Position numbers and translations under genes: made by a program. Of a stretch of 64,000 nucleotides of DNA, positions 56,211 to 64,000 are shown piece after piece (positions within the stretch are counted from its first letter, which is position 1; every line of letters starts with the position of its first letter). The notes under the pieces are model-generated. The model was not told the origin of the DNA. It searched no databases and was given only the letters and a program-made list of their open reading frames with translations. The DNA is from Xanthomonas sp. AM6 (GTDB lineage: Bacteria; Pseudomonadota; Gammaproteobacteria; Xanthomonadales; Xanthomonadaceae), in the NCBI RefSeq assembly GCF_025665335.1, contig NZ_CP106869.1, positions 832,501-896,500 of the forward strand, given 5' to 3'.

Positions 56211-57503
56211 ATGACCGCCCCGACTGCGCTCCAGCCATCGCCGCGCCGGCATCGTATCGCCGCGCGCCTGTTGCTGGCGCTCGCGCTGAGCGCGAGCGGC
56301 GCGCTCGCCGCGGCGCCGGACCCGGCGGACCAGGCCAGCGCCGACTGCCTGGCCGCCCTGCTGCGCCAGCTCGGCTGGCGCATCGACAGCACGCCTGATG
56401 CGCAGCCGCGCCTGCTGCCGGGCGAGCCCTGCACGCGCGCCTCGCTGGCCGACGCGCAGGCGCACGGCGACCTGCAGGCGGCGCTGCCGGCGCGATGGAC
56501 CGCGGCGCAACGGCGCGACGCCCTGCGCGCGCTGCTCGACACACCGGCCACGCACTGCGGCTATTTCCTGCGGCTCGGCGCGGCCACCCAGCGCGCGGTG
56601 GCGCGCCTGCAGGACAACCCGGGCTACCGCTTCTCCGCCGTGCAGCTGGGCTGGATCGGGTTCGGCCCGGGCGGCGCGCGCCGGCAGGGCTGGCAGCGCT
56701 TCCGCAGCTTCGGCCGCGGCTACCGCCCGGTGCACGGCAACGCGCGCGCGATCGAGGCGTTCTACAGCGGCCGGGTGCGCTCGGAATGCGGCGTCGGCCG
56801 GCAGATCGCGCAGCTGGCCACGCAGCGCGAACTGTACGGCGATGCCGGTTTCGATCGTGCCTTCAGCGCCGGGGAACTGTCGATCGGCACCTTCCTCACC
56901 CTGCACCGCACCGACAGCATCCTGCTCGGCGCGCATGCCGGCGAGTTCTTCGCCGACGGCAAGGCGGCCAGGACCTCGCAACTGGGCGGCGCCGCCTTCC
57001 TCGGCGCGCCCGGCTTCATCGCCCACGTGTTCGAGCGCCGCTACCTGGACGACATCAACAACCAGGCCGAGAACTTCGTGGTCGTGGCGGTCAGCGCCGA
57101 GGCGGCGTCGGCGTTGCGCGCGCATGGCGGCTTCGCCTACTACGACCGCAACAACCGGCGCATCTGGGAACTGGCGCAGGCGCTGCGCGGCCGTGGCCGC
57201 GAACGCTTCGAGAAACTGTTGTTCGACCGCGACCCGGCCCTGCGCGCGACGTTGTCGCCGGCGCAACGCAGTGTCCTGGCGCAGATCGACGCCTTGCTCG
57301 ACGACCCGTTCTACCGCGGCTTCGAGGTGTACGTGCATCCGAAGGGGGTCAAACCGATCGGCTACCACGTGGCGCGCCTGCTGGACCGCAATCCGCGCAC
57401 CCCGTTCGCGATCGACCTGGCCCTGCACAACCTGCACACCACCTTGTACCGGCGCTGGCGCGACCAGCAGTTGCAGGCCTGTGCGCAAGCGCCTTCGCCT
57501 TAG
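56211..57503 (+). CDS. uncharacterised secreted protein
   Basis: 430 aa with a signal peptide (LLLALALSASGALAAAP). I do not recognise the family. It has two N-terminal Cys, later a third (THCGYF) and a fourth (SECGVG), which could pair; a mixed alpha/beta body rich in Arg and aromatic residues; and a C-terminal FEVYVHPKGVKPIGYHVARL block. No catalytic motif is evident. Lies between the divergent epimerase and the 6-phosphogluconate dehydrogenase gene (69-nt gap). Confidence 0.7.
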   Translation: MTAPTALQPSPRRHRIAARLLLALALSASGALAAAPDPADQASADCLAALLRQLGWRIDSTPDAQPRLLPGEPCTRASLADAQAHGDLQAALPARWTAAQRRDALRALLDTPATHCGYFLRLGAATQRAVARLQDNPGYRFSAVQLGWIGFGPGGARRQGWQRFRSFGRGYRPVHGNARAIEAFYSGRVRSECGVGRQIAQLATQRELYGDAGFDRAFSAGELSIGTFLTLHRTDSILLGAHAGEFFADGKAARTSQLGGAAFLGAPGFIAHVFERRYLDDINNQAENFVVVAVSAEAASALRAHGGFAYYDRNNRRIWELAQALRGRGRERFEKLLFDRDPALRATLSPAQRSVLAQIDALLDDPFYRGFEVYVHPKGVKPIGYHVARLLDRNPRTPFAIDLALHNLHTTLYRRWRDQQLQACAQAPSP

Positions 57504-57572
57504 CTGCGCGTCAGCCGCAGTGGGGCGCTTCGTGCGACCCTAATGCTCCTCACTTCGAGCTAGGACGGACGC

Positions 57573-58526
57573 ATGGAACTGGGACTTGTAGGGTTGGGCC
57601 GCATGGGCGCGAACATGGCCGAGCGGCTGGTGCGTGGCGGCCACCGCGTGGTCGGATTCGACCTGGGCGAGGCGGCGCGCAGCGCGGCGCAGCAGCGCGG
57701 GGTGGAGACGGCCGACAGCATGGCCGCGCTGATCGCGGCGCTGCCGGCGCCGCGCGCGGTGTGGCTGATGGTGCCGGCCGGCAAGATCGTCGACGACACC
57801 CTGGCGGTGCTGCTGCCGCTGCTGGACAAGGGCGACGTGGTCGTGGACGGCGGCAATTCGTACTACAAGGATTCGGTGCGCCGCGCCGCCGAACTGGCCG
57901 CGCACGGCATCGCCTACGTCGATTGCGGCACCAGCGGCGGCGTGTGGGGCCTGCAGGAAGGCTACAGCCTGATGATCGGCGGCGACGAAGCGGCGGTGCA
58001 CCGGCTCGACCCGCTGTTCGCCACGCTGGCGCCGGCCGCCGATGCCGGCTGGGGACGGGTCGGTCCCAGCGGTGCCGGCCACTTCACCAAGATGGTCCAC
58101 AACGGCATCGAGTACGGAATGATGCAGGCCTATGCCGAAGGCTTCGCGCTGATGGGGCGCAAGCAGGAGTTCGACCTGGACCTGCACCAGATCGCCGAAG
58201 TCTGGCGCCAGGGCAGCGTGGTGCGTTCCTGGCTGCTGGACCTGTGTTCCGACGCGCTGGGCAGCAACCCGGACCTGTCCGGCATCGCCCCGTACGTGGA
58301 GGATTCCGGCGAAGGCCGCTGGACCGTGGCCGAAGCGATCGACCTCAACGTGCCCGCGCCGGTGATCACCCTGTCGCTGCTGGAGCGGCTGCGTTCGCGC
58401 GACGCCGATTCGTTCACCGACAAGCTGCTGGCGGCGATGCGCAACCAGTTCGGCGGCCACGCGGTGATGCGCGAAGTGCGCGACGTGCCTTCGCACGGCG
58501 GGCCGCGCGACACGCTGCCCAAGTAA
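57573..58526 (+). CDS. gnd: 6-phosphogluconate dehydrogenase, decarboxylating (short NAD type)
   Basis: 317 aa, the shorter YqeC/GntZ-type 6PGDH rather than the 470-residue dimeric form. NAD(P)-binding GLVGLGRMGANMAERL, CGTSGGVWGLQEGYSLMIGG and the catalytic FTKMVHNGIEYGMMQ (Lys and Asn) are present. Converts 6-phosphogluconate to ribulose-5-phosphate and CO2. The short C-terminal helix ends GGPRDTLPK. A single gene separated from its neighbours. Confidence 0.93.
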   Translation: MELGLVGLGRMGANMAERLVRGGHRVVGFDLGEAARSAAQQRGVETADSMAALIAALPAPRAVWLMVPAGKIVDDTLAVLLPLLDKGDVVVDGGNSYYKDSVRRAAELAAHGIAYVDCGTSGGVWGLQEGYSLMIGGDEAAVHRLDPLFATLAPAADAGWGRVGPSGAGHFTKMVHNGIEYGMMQAYAEGFALMGRKQEFDLDLHQIAEVWRQGSVVRSWLLDLCSDALGSNPDLSGIAPYVEDSGEGRWTVAEAIDLNVPAPVITLSLLERLRSRDADSFTDKLLAAMRNQFGGHAVMREVRDVPSHGGPRDTLPK

Positions 58527-58539
58527 CCGGCGGCGCTCG

Positions 58540-59583
58540 TCAGTCCAGGGCGAGGGTGCGGCCCGAGGCGGCGCTGCGCTGGCCGAGTTCCAGCAGCCGC
58601 ATCACCGCCAGCGCCTGCGCCGCGTCCACCGGCGCGGGCGCGCGTCCGGCCATCGCTTCGCGGAAGCCGGCGTAGCAGTGGCGGTAGTCGCCGCGCTGCG
58701 ACGGCAGCGCCTGCGTGGCGGCGCTGCCGTCGTCGCCGACCAGGGTCAGTTGGCCGGCCAGCGGGTCCTCGCCCCACTGCGGCGCGGCCGGGGTCAGCCC
58801 GGCGCGCAGCTGCGCCTCCTGCGTGTCCAGGCCGTGCTTGACGTAGCTGCCGCGCTCGCCGTGCACGGCGAAGCGCAGCCCGTTCGCCGCGACCAGCGAG
58901 CCGGCATGCAGCACCGCGCGCAGCCGCGGGTAGCGCAGCACCGCATGGAAGTAGTCGGTCGCCTGCGCGCCGTGGCGCTGCTGCGCCAGGTCCACCTGGA
59001 TCGCCTCGGGCAGCCCGAACAGTTGCAGGGTCTGGTCGAGCAAGTGCGGCCCCAGGTCGAACCACAGGCCCGAACCGGGCAGCGCGTGCTCGCGCCAGCG
59101 GTCGCCGACCTGCGGGCGGTGGCGGTCGAAGTGCGAGTGGAATTCGGCGATCGCGCCCAGGCGGTTCTCCTCGAGCAGGCGCCGCACGGTGAGGAAGTCG
59201 CCGTCCCAGCGCCGGTTCTGGAACACGCTGACGACGCGCCCGGCCTGCTGCGCCTGCGCGAGCACCTGCTGCGCTTCGGCCACGTCCAGGGTGAACGGCT
59301 TGTCCACCAGCACGTGCTTGCCGTGGGCCAGCGCCGCCAGCGCCAGCGGCGCGTGGGTCTGGTTGGGCGTGGCGATGACGACCGCATCGACCTGCGGATC
59401 GGCGAAGGCCTGCTGCGCGTCGGCGACGATGCGCGCCTGCGGATAGGCCGCGGCGGCTTCGTCATGGCGGCTGGAGACGATGCTGTGCAGGCGCAGGCCG
59501 GGCGTGTGCGCGATCAGCGGCGCGTGGAAGACGCGGCCGACGAAACCGTAGCCGAGCAGGGCGAGATTGAAGGGCTGATCCAT
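58540..59583 (-). CDS. Gfo/Idh/MocA family oxidoreductase
   Basis: 347 aa. N-terminal Rossmann fold with GYGFVGRVFHAPLI and the sugar-dehydrogenase VDKPFT lysine motif; C-terminal GFO/IDH alpha/beta domain with FHSHFDRHRPQ and WFDLGPHLLDQ. Resembles E. coli YdgJ. NAD(P)-dependent oxidation of a sugar or polyol derivative; substrate unknown. Convergent with gnd (13-nt gap). Confidence 0.92.
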   Translation of the reverse strand: MDQPFNLALLGYGFVGRVFHAPLIAHTPGLRLHSIVSSRHDEAAAAYPQARIVADAQQAFADPQVDAVVIATPNQTHAPLALAALAHGKHVLVDKPFTLDVAEAQQVLAQAQQAGRVVSVFQNRRWDGDFLTVRRLLEENRLGAIAEFHSHFDRHRPQVGDRWREHALPGSGLWFDLGPHLLDQTLQLFGLPEAIQVDLAQQRHGAQATDYFHAVLRYPRLRAVLHAGSLVAANGLRFAVHGERGSYVKHGLDTQEAQLRAGLTPAAPQWGEDPLAGQLTLVGDDGSAATQALPSQRGDYRHCYAGFREAMAGRAPAPVDAAQALAVMRLLELGQRSAASGRTLALD

Positions 59584-59736
59584 GGCGAGAAAGGCTGTGG
59601 CGGGGGAGGCCGCCAGTATCCGGCAACGACCGTCACGCCGCGTGCACGCCTTTCACGCTGCCCGCATTTGGCGGTCACGTCGCTTGTACGCCGCCTTGCA
59701 GAGACTGCGCACACACCTTCAAGGGAGGAGGACATC

Positions 59737-60126
59737 ATGAAAAAGTTCACGTCACCCACGCTGCTCGGCGCCGCTCTCGCGTTCGGTCTGACCCTGGCCG
59801 CCGGCCAGGCGCTCGCCGTCGATCCGCCGACCACGGCGAGCAAGGACCATGACACCATGGGCCACAACGACGGCATGAAGCACGAGTCCAAGGAGCCGGT
59901 CACCGACACCTGGATCACCACCAAGGTGAAGGCCGATCTGCTCGCGACCAAGGACGTCTCCGGTACCGACATCAAGGTCGAGACGCTCAACGGCACGGTC
60001 AAGCTGTCCGGCGCGGTCGAGAACAAGACCCAGCGCGACAAGGCCGTCTCGGTCACCAAGATGATCGACGGGGTCAAGAAGGTCGACGCCTCCGGCCTGA
60101 AAGTGACCGGCGCCGCCAAGCACTGA
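59737..60126 (+). CDS. BON domain (OsmY-like) periplasmic protein
   Basis: 129 aa. Strong ribosome site AAGGGAGGAG before the ATG; signal peptide ends GQALAV. One BON domain (about 55-125; VTDTWITTKVKADLLATKDV, LNGTVKLSGAVENKTQR) of the OsmY type, thought to bind phospholipid and help under osmotic or envelope stress. A perfect terminator lies downstream. Confidence 0.92.
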   Translation: MKKFTSPTLLGAALAFGLTLAAGQALAVDPPTTASKDHDTMGHNDGMKHESKEPVTDTWITTKVKADLLATKDVSGTDIKVETLNGTVKLSGAVENKTQRDKAVSVTKMIDGVKKVDASGLKVTGAAKH

Positions 60127-60191
60127 TCCATCGCGACCACGGCGGATGCGGGACGCGAGACGAGGCGCGCCCCGCAGTCCGCATGTGTGAG

Positions 60192-60219
60192 AACGCACCC
60201 TTCGGGGTGCGTTTTTTTT
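60192..60219 (+). terminator. rho-independent terminator
   Basis: AACGCACCC-TTCG-GGGTGCGTT, 9-bp perfect stem with UUCG tetraloop and eight Ts, about 65 nt after the BON gene. Confidence 0.95.
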
Positions 60220-60320
60220 GCGCCATGCGGGTGCATGGACCGCGGCATCTGCACCGTTTCGCGCTGTATTGACATGCATTCAGCCATCATCCAGCCATGT
60301 TGGCTACCAGGCGAATCGCT

Positions 60321-60683
60321 ATGTTGGATGCTTACTCCCATGCCGCGCCGAGTCACGCGCACGCGACGTCGCAACCCGCAGCCGTCGGCGCGGGGCCGTC
60401 CTCCGCCGAACTGCCGTTGCGGCCGTCCTCCTTGACCTTGGCCACGCGCCAGCTGGAATCGCAGTTGGGCATGCTGCTGGCCACCTTTCACGACGATGCC
60501 GGGTTCTGGCCCGCCTTCACCACGTTGATGCAGGGGTTGGAGACCGAGCTGACCCAGGCCGAGCGTTCTCGCCTGCGCAGCCATGCCGATTTCCTGCTGG
60601 TACGGGCGGGCATGTCGTCGTGGACGTTGATCGGCGCCACCCCCGGGACCACCGCGCGCGCGGTGGCGGCTGCGGCGCGCTGA
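60321..60683 (+). CDS. small hypothetical protein
   Basis: 120 aa from 60321 (an ATG at 60297 without ribosome site is the alternative). No signal peptide or membrane segment; an Ala/Ser/Pro-rich N-terminal third precedes a helical region (LATRQLESQLGMLLATFHDD, LMQGLETELTQAERSRLRSH) that could be a small regulatory or adaptor domain. Not recognised. Placed between two strong terminators, so it is an independent transcript. Confidence 0.6.
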   Translation: MLDAYSHAAPSHAHATSQPAAVGAGPSSAELPLRPSSLTLATRQLESQLGMLLATFHDDAGFWPAFTTLMQGLETELTQAERSRLRSHADFLLVRAGMSSWTLIGATPGTTARAVAAAAR

Positions 60684-60712
60684 CCCGGACGTTACGGATC
60701 GGCTTCACCAGG

Positions 60713-60745
60713 ACGGGCGGCTCGCAGCCGCCCGTTTCTTTGTTT
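60713..60745 (+). terminator. rho-independent terminator
   Basis: ACGGGCGGCT-CGC-AGCCGCCCGT, a 10-bp perfect stem with a T-rich tail (TTCTTTGTTT), 30 nt past the small hypothetical gene. Confidence 0.88.
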
Positions 60746-60886
60746 CCGGGCATTAGGATAAAGTCGTATTCAGGTGCGCGAGGGGCATGACGCGCAGCCT
60801 GAATAATTCACCTGCACCGGACGGGGATCGGCGACAATCCCGCCCCGTCCCGTGCCGCTTTCGTTTCCCATTTTCCACGAACAGGT

Positions 60887-62698
60887 ATGCAGATCACCGC
60901 CAAACATGACCCATGGGACCGCTGGCGCCTGCCGCTGCTGGCATTGGCGGTGGTGTTGATCGTGATCCTGCCTTCGTTGCTGCTGCGGCAGATGAGCGAC
61001 AGCACCCTGCGCGCGGCCGACTGGGTCAGCCACAGCCAGGAAGTCACGGCAACGCTGCACGACCTGGAAGCGAACCTGCGCGACATGGAGTCGGCGGCGA
61101 TGGCGATGTCGCACCAGGTCCAGTCGCCGATCCTGCATGCGCGCTTCAACGAGTCGCGCGCCGCGATCGCGCCGACCATCGCGCGCCTGGCCGAGCTGAC
61201 CCGCGACAACCCCGATCAGCAGGTGCGCATCGGCCGCCTGCAGAGCACCCTGGAGCGCCGCGGCCTGCTGGCCGTGCGCATCGCGCAGAACCGCAACCCG
61301 GAGCAGGTGCGGGCGCTGATCCAGGAGATGACCGCGGACAATCCGATCCGCGGCCTGATCGCCGAACTGCAGCGGCGCGAGGACGTGCTGCTGGCCGAAC
61401 GCACCGCCGATGCCGATCAGCGGCGGTTGCTGGCCTCGGTGATCAGTTGGGTGTCGCTGACGGTGCAGCTGCTGCTGCTGGGCCTGGTGATCTGGCTGCT
61501 GCAGCGGCAGATCGGCCGGCGCCTGGACGCGGAGCGGCACCTGCTGCGCGCCAACGCCCGCGCCGCCGCGGTGCTGCAGACGGTGCGCGAGCCGATCGTG
61601 CTGCTCGACGGCACCCAGCGCATGATGATGTACAACGCCGCGTTCGGCGAACTGTACGGGCTGGACCCGGAGCGCGCGCCGAAGATGCTCGGCGAGGTCG
61701 GCGACGGCGTCTGGCAGGACCCGATCATCCGCCAGCGCCTGGCCGACGTGCTGCTGCGCGGGCGCGAGCTGTGGGATTTCGAGCACGAGCAGGCCGGCGC
61801 CGACGGTGTCGGCCGCACCATGCTGCTGAACGCGCGGCGCATGCCGTTGCCGGACAGCGACGACGAGGTGGTGCTGATGACGGTCAGCGACATCAGCCTG
61901 CAGAAGGCCACGCAGCAGCGCATCCAGGTGCTGAACCGGCAGCTCGAGGGCAAGGTGGAGCAGATCTCGGAGGTCAACCGCGAACTGGAGGCCTTCAGCT
62001 ACTCGGTCTCGCACGACCTGCGCGCGCCGCTGCGGCATGTCGCCGGCTTCGCCGACAAGTTGGCGCGCCATCTGGGCGACGACGCCGACGAGAAGAGCCG
62101 CCACTACCTGGAAGTGATCGGCACCTCGGCGCGGCGCATGGCCTCGCTGATCGACGACCTGCTGGTCTACTCGCGCCTGGGCCGCAGCGCGCTGCGCCTG
62201 CAGGCGGTGGACATGCAGTCGCTGGTGGCGGAGACGCGGTCGGTGCTGGACGCCAATTTCCAGTCCGACCATGCCGGCAGCGGCCGCCGCATCGAATGGA
62301 ACATCGCGCCGCTGCCGATCCTGGTCGCCGACGAGAACATGATGCGCCAGCTGTGGCTGAACCTGCTCGGCAACGCGGTCAAGTACAGCGCCAAGCGCGA
62401 GCTTCCGGTGATCGAGGTCGGCTACCAGCTGCAGGCCGACGGCAGCCATCACTTCAGCGTGCGCGACAACGGCGCCGGCTTCGACATGGCCTATGCGGCC
62501 AAGCTGTTCGGCGTGTTCCAGCGCCTGCACAAGGCCAGCGAATACTCCGGCACCGGCATCGGCCTGGCCAGCGTGCGCCGGGTGCTGACCCGCCATGGCG
62601 GCCACATCTGGGCCGACGCGGCGCCGGAGCAGGGCGCGACCTTCCATTTCGTCTTACCCCCCGCGCTCGAAGCGCCCACCAATGAGTTGACCGCATGA
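60887..62698 (+). CDS. sensor histidine kinase (CHASE3-like, PAS, HisKA, HATPase)
   Basis: 603 aa. First membrane helix about 15-34; periplasmic helical CHASE3-like domain (about 35-180); second helix about 183-205; PAS domain (about 220-340); long linker helix; HisKA with phospho-acceptor H376 in FSYSVSHDLRAP; HATPase with N-box LLGNAVKYS, DNGAGFDM and GTGIGLASVRRV. Output half resembles bacteriophytochrome-type kinases but no bilin domain is present. The stop overlaps the following response regulator (ATGA), its likely partner. Confidence 0.93.
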   Translation: MQITAKHDPWDRWRLPLLALAVVLIVILPSLLLRQMSDSTLRAADWVSHSQEVTATLHDLEANLRDMESAAMAMSHQVQSPILHARFNESRAAIAPTIARLAELTRDNPDQQVRIGRLQSTLERRGLLAVRIAQNRNPEQVRALIQEMTADNPIRGLIAELQRREDVLLAERTADADQRRLLASVISWVSLTVQLLLLGLVIWLLQRQIGRRLDAERHLLRANARAAAVLQTVREPIVLLDGTQRMMMYNAAFGELYGLDPERAPKMLGEVGDGVWQDPIIRQRLADVLLRGRELWDFEHEQAGADGVGRTMLLNARRMPLPDSDDEVVLMTVSDISLQKATQQRIQVLNRQLEGKVEQISEVNRELEAFSYSVSHDLRAPLRHVAGFADKLARHLGDDADEKSRHYLEVIGTSARRMASLIDDLLVYSRLGRSALRLQAVDMQSLVAETRSVLDANFQSDHAGSGRRIEWNIAPLPILVADENMMRQLWLNLLGNAVKYSAKRELPVIEVGYQLQADGSHHFSVRDNGAGFDMAYAAKLFGVFQRLHKASEYSGTGIGLASVRRVLTRHGGHIWADAAPEQGATFHFVLPPALEAPTNELTA

Positions 62699-63135
62699 CC
62701 GCCATCCGCACCATCCTGCTTGCCGAAGACAGCCCCGCCGATGCCGAAATGGCGATCGACGCGCTGCGCGACGCGCGCCTCGCCAATCCCATCGTCCACG
62801 TCGAGGACGGCGTGGAGGCGATGGATTACCTGCTGCGCCGCGGCGCCTACGCCGACCGCGAGGAAGGCCTGCCGGCGGTGCTGCTGCTGGACATCAAGAT
62901 GCCGCGCATGGACGGGCTGGAAGTGCTCAAGCTGGTGCGCACCGACGAAGCGCTCAAGCGCCTGCCGGTGGTGATCCTGTCGTCCTCGCGCGAGGAAAGC
63001 GACCTGGCGCGCAGCTGGGATCTGGGCGTCAATGCCTACGTGGTCAAGCCGGTGGACGTGGACCAGTTCTTCACCGCGGTGAAGACCCTGGGCACGTTCT
63101 GGGCGGTGATCAACCAGGCGCCGGACAAAGAGTAA
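62695..63135 (+). CDS. single-domain response regulator (Rcp1-like)
   Basis: 146 aa CheY-like receiver with no output domain. Acidic pocket EDSPAD, phospho-acceptor D66 in LLLDIKMPRMDG, Thr/Ser in LSSSRE and Lys in VVKPVD. Length and sequence match Rcp1-type regulators that work with phytochrome-like kinases. Translationally coupled to the kinase gene; may relay phosphate to a downstream protein, possibly the hybrid encoded next. Confidence 0.95.
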   Translation: MTAIRTILLAEDSPADAEMAIDALRDARLANPIVHVEDGVEAMDYLLRRGAYADREEGLPAVLLLDIKMPRMDGLEVLKLVRTDEALKRLPVVILSSSREESDLARSWDLGVNAYVVKPVDVDQFFTAVKTLGTFWAVINQAPDKE

Positions 63136-63141
63136 GCGCGC

Positions 63142-64000
63142 ATGCCCATGACCGGCACCAAGCTCGGACCGATCCGGATCCTGATGGTCGAGGATTCGCC
63201 GGAAGACGCCGAGCTGCTGTCCGACCAGCTGCTGGACGCCGGCCTGGAGGCGACCTTCCGCCGCGTGGAAAGCGAGTCCGCGCTGCGCGCGGCGTTGCAG
63301 GAGTTCGCGCCGGACATCGTGCTGTCGGACCTGAGCATGCCGGGCTTCTCCGGGCACCAGGCGCTGCGCGTGCTGCGCGAGCACGGCAACGCGGTGCCCT
63401 TCATCTTCGTCTCCGGCACGATCGGCGAGGAGACCGCGGTGGAGGCGCTGCGCGACGGCGCCAACGACTACATCATCAAGCACAACCCGACCCGGCTGCC
63501 GTCGGCGGTGGCGCGCGCGATCCGCGAGGCGCGCACCGAGCGCGAGCGGCAGCGGGTGGAAGGCGAGCTGATGCGCGCGCAGCGGCTGGAGAGCCTGGCG
63601 ATGCTGGCCGCCGGCCTCAGCCACGACCTGCGCAACATCCTGCAGCCGCTGCTGATCGTGCCGGAGCTGATGATCGGGCGCAGCGACGATCCGCAGCTGC
63701 GGCACCTGGCCGAGGTGATCGCCGAGTGCGGCCGGCGCGGCCACGAGATGGCCGAGTCGATGCTGTCGTTCGTGCGCGGCTCGCGCCAGCCCAGCGAGCG
63801 CGTGTCCATCGCCGGCCTGTTCCAGGCGGTGCAGATGCTGCTCAAGAGCAGCATGCCCGAGCGGGTCGGCCTGCAGGTGGAGGTGGCCGATCCCGAGCTG
63901 TCGATCGAGGCCAACTACACCGAGCTGCAGCAATGCCTGCTCAACCTCGGCCTGAACGCGATCCAGGCGATGCCCGACGGCGGCACGCTGACGTTCTCGG
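63142..64000 (+). CDS. receiver-histidine kinase hybrid (3' end outside window)
   Basis: Incomplete at the window edge; 286 codons visible from 63142 (a second ATG at 63148). N-terminal receiver domain with acidic pair VEDSPEDAE, phospho-acceptor D63 in VLSDLSMPG and Lys in IIKHNP, then a short coiled linker and HisKA with H161 in GLSHDLRNIL; the HATPase begins near the edge. The REC-HisKA order suggests the kinase activity is controlled by phosphorylation of its own receiver, perhaps from H376 of the upstream kinase. Six nt after the Rcp1-like gene, so one three-gene signalling operon. Confidence 0.88.
   Translation, partial: MPMTGTKLGPIRILMVEDSPEDAELLSDQLLDAGLEATFRRVESESALRAALQEFAPDIVLSDLSMPGFSGHQALRVLREHGNAVPFIFVSGTIGEETAVEALRDGANDYIIKHNPTRLPSAVARAIREARTERERQRVEGELMRAQRLESLAMLAAGLSHDLRNILQPLLIVPELMIGRSDDPQLRHLAEVIAECGRRGHEMAESMLSFVRGSRQPSERVSIAGLFQAVQMLLKSSMPERVGLQVEVADPELSIEANYTELQQCLLNLGLNAIQAMPDGGTLTFS

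Overview
The window is high-GC, densely coded DNA from a gammaproteobacterium, most likely Xanthomonadaceae and probably a Xanthomonas or close relative. This rests on gene content (TonB receptors, lipid A deacylase, AcvB/VirJ, DUF2242 and DUF2252 lipoproteins) and on two families of short palindromic intergenic repeats of the kind common in that family. The genus is an inference. I see no tRNA, rRNA, CRISPR array, transposase or prophage.

Layout. 0-12.4 kb: a DUF2252 lipoprotein, an acyltransferase-like membrane protein, a siderophore-type TonB receptor with a Fur-box-like palindrome, an FCY1-like deaminase, a porin, ubiE, an M1/LTA4H-type aminopeptidase lipoprotein, and a compact hydrolase-lipoprotein-HAD operon. 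12.4-13.4 kb: a 1-kb non-coding stretch with repeat debris, a perfect 15-bp hairpin, a GCCGWA hexanucleotide microsatellite and a consensus sigma-54 promoter. 13.4-22.4 kb: the most distinctive region, a six-gene operon encoding a XoxF-type (lanthanide-signature) PQQ alcohol dehydrogenase, a XoxJ-like binding protein fused to ankyrin repeats, a cytochrome c, a YVTN beta-propeller protein, a class III-like alcohol dehydrogenase with altered zinc-site residues and a TonB receptor. 22.4-23.45 kb: a tandem array of ~178-bp units. 23.45-25.43 kb: an AcoR-like sigma-54 activator facing the operon.

25.8-42.6 kb: a PfkB kinase, then the cell-shape and lipoate region in near-canonical proteobacterial order (mreB-mreC-mreD-mrdA-rodA, acvB/virJ, mltB-rlpA-dacC, an lpxR-like gene on the other strand, ybeD-lipB-lipA). 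42.9-48.7 kb: the Prc protease, a TSUP permease divergent from a LysR regulator, an EEP-family phosphatase/nuclease and a VOC protein. 48.9-53.6 kb: a four-gene run joining nicotinamide salvage (NadM-Nudix, NadV) to a radical SAM protein and a methyltransferase-nucleotidyltransferase fusion. 53.7-64 kb: a DUF2242 lipoprotein, a glycine-zipper protein, a TIGR01777 epimerase, an unidentified secreted protein, a short 6-phosphogluconate dehydrogenase, a Gfo/Idh/MocA oxidoreductase, a BON protein, a small orphan protein, and a histidine kinase/response regulator set cut by the window edge.

How the parts fit. The xox-like operon can be read as one periplasmic alcohol-oxidation module: PQQ dehydrogenase, electron acceptor cytochrome, accessory binding protein and propeller, a cytoplasmic dehydrogenase that may deal with the aldehyde product, and an outer-membrane receptor that could bring in the metal or its chelator. 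A perfect sigma-54 promoter upstream and a sigma-54 activator immediately downstream suggest alcohol-responsive induction. The 27-42 kb region builds and remodels the cell wall. The 49-53 kb operon recycles nicotinamide to NAD and carries two uncharacterised modification-type enzymes.
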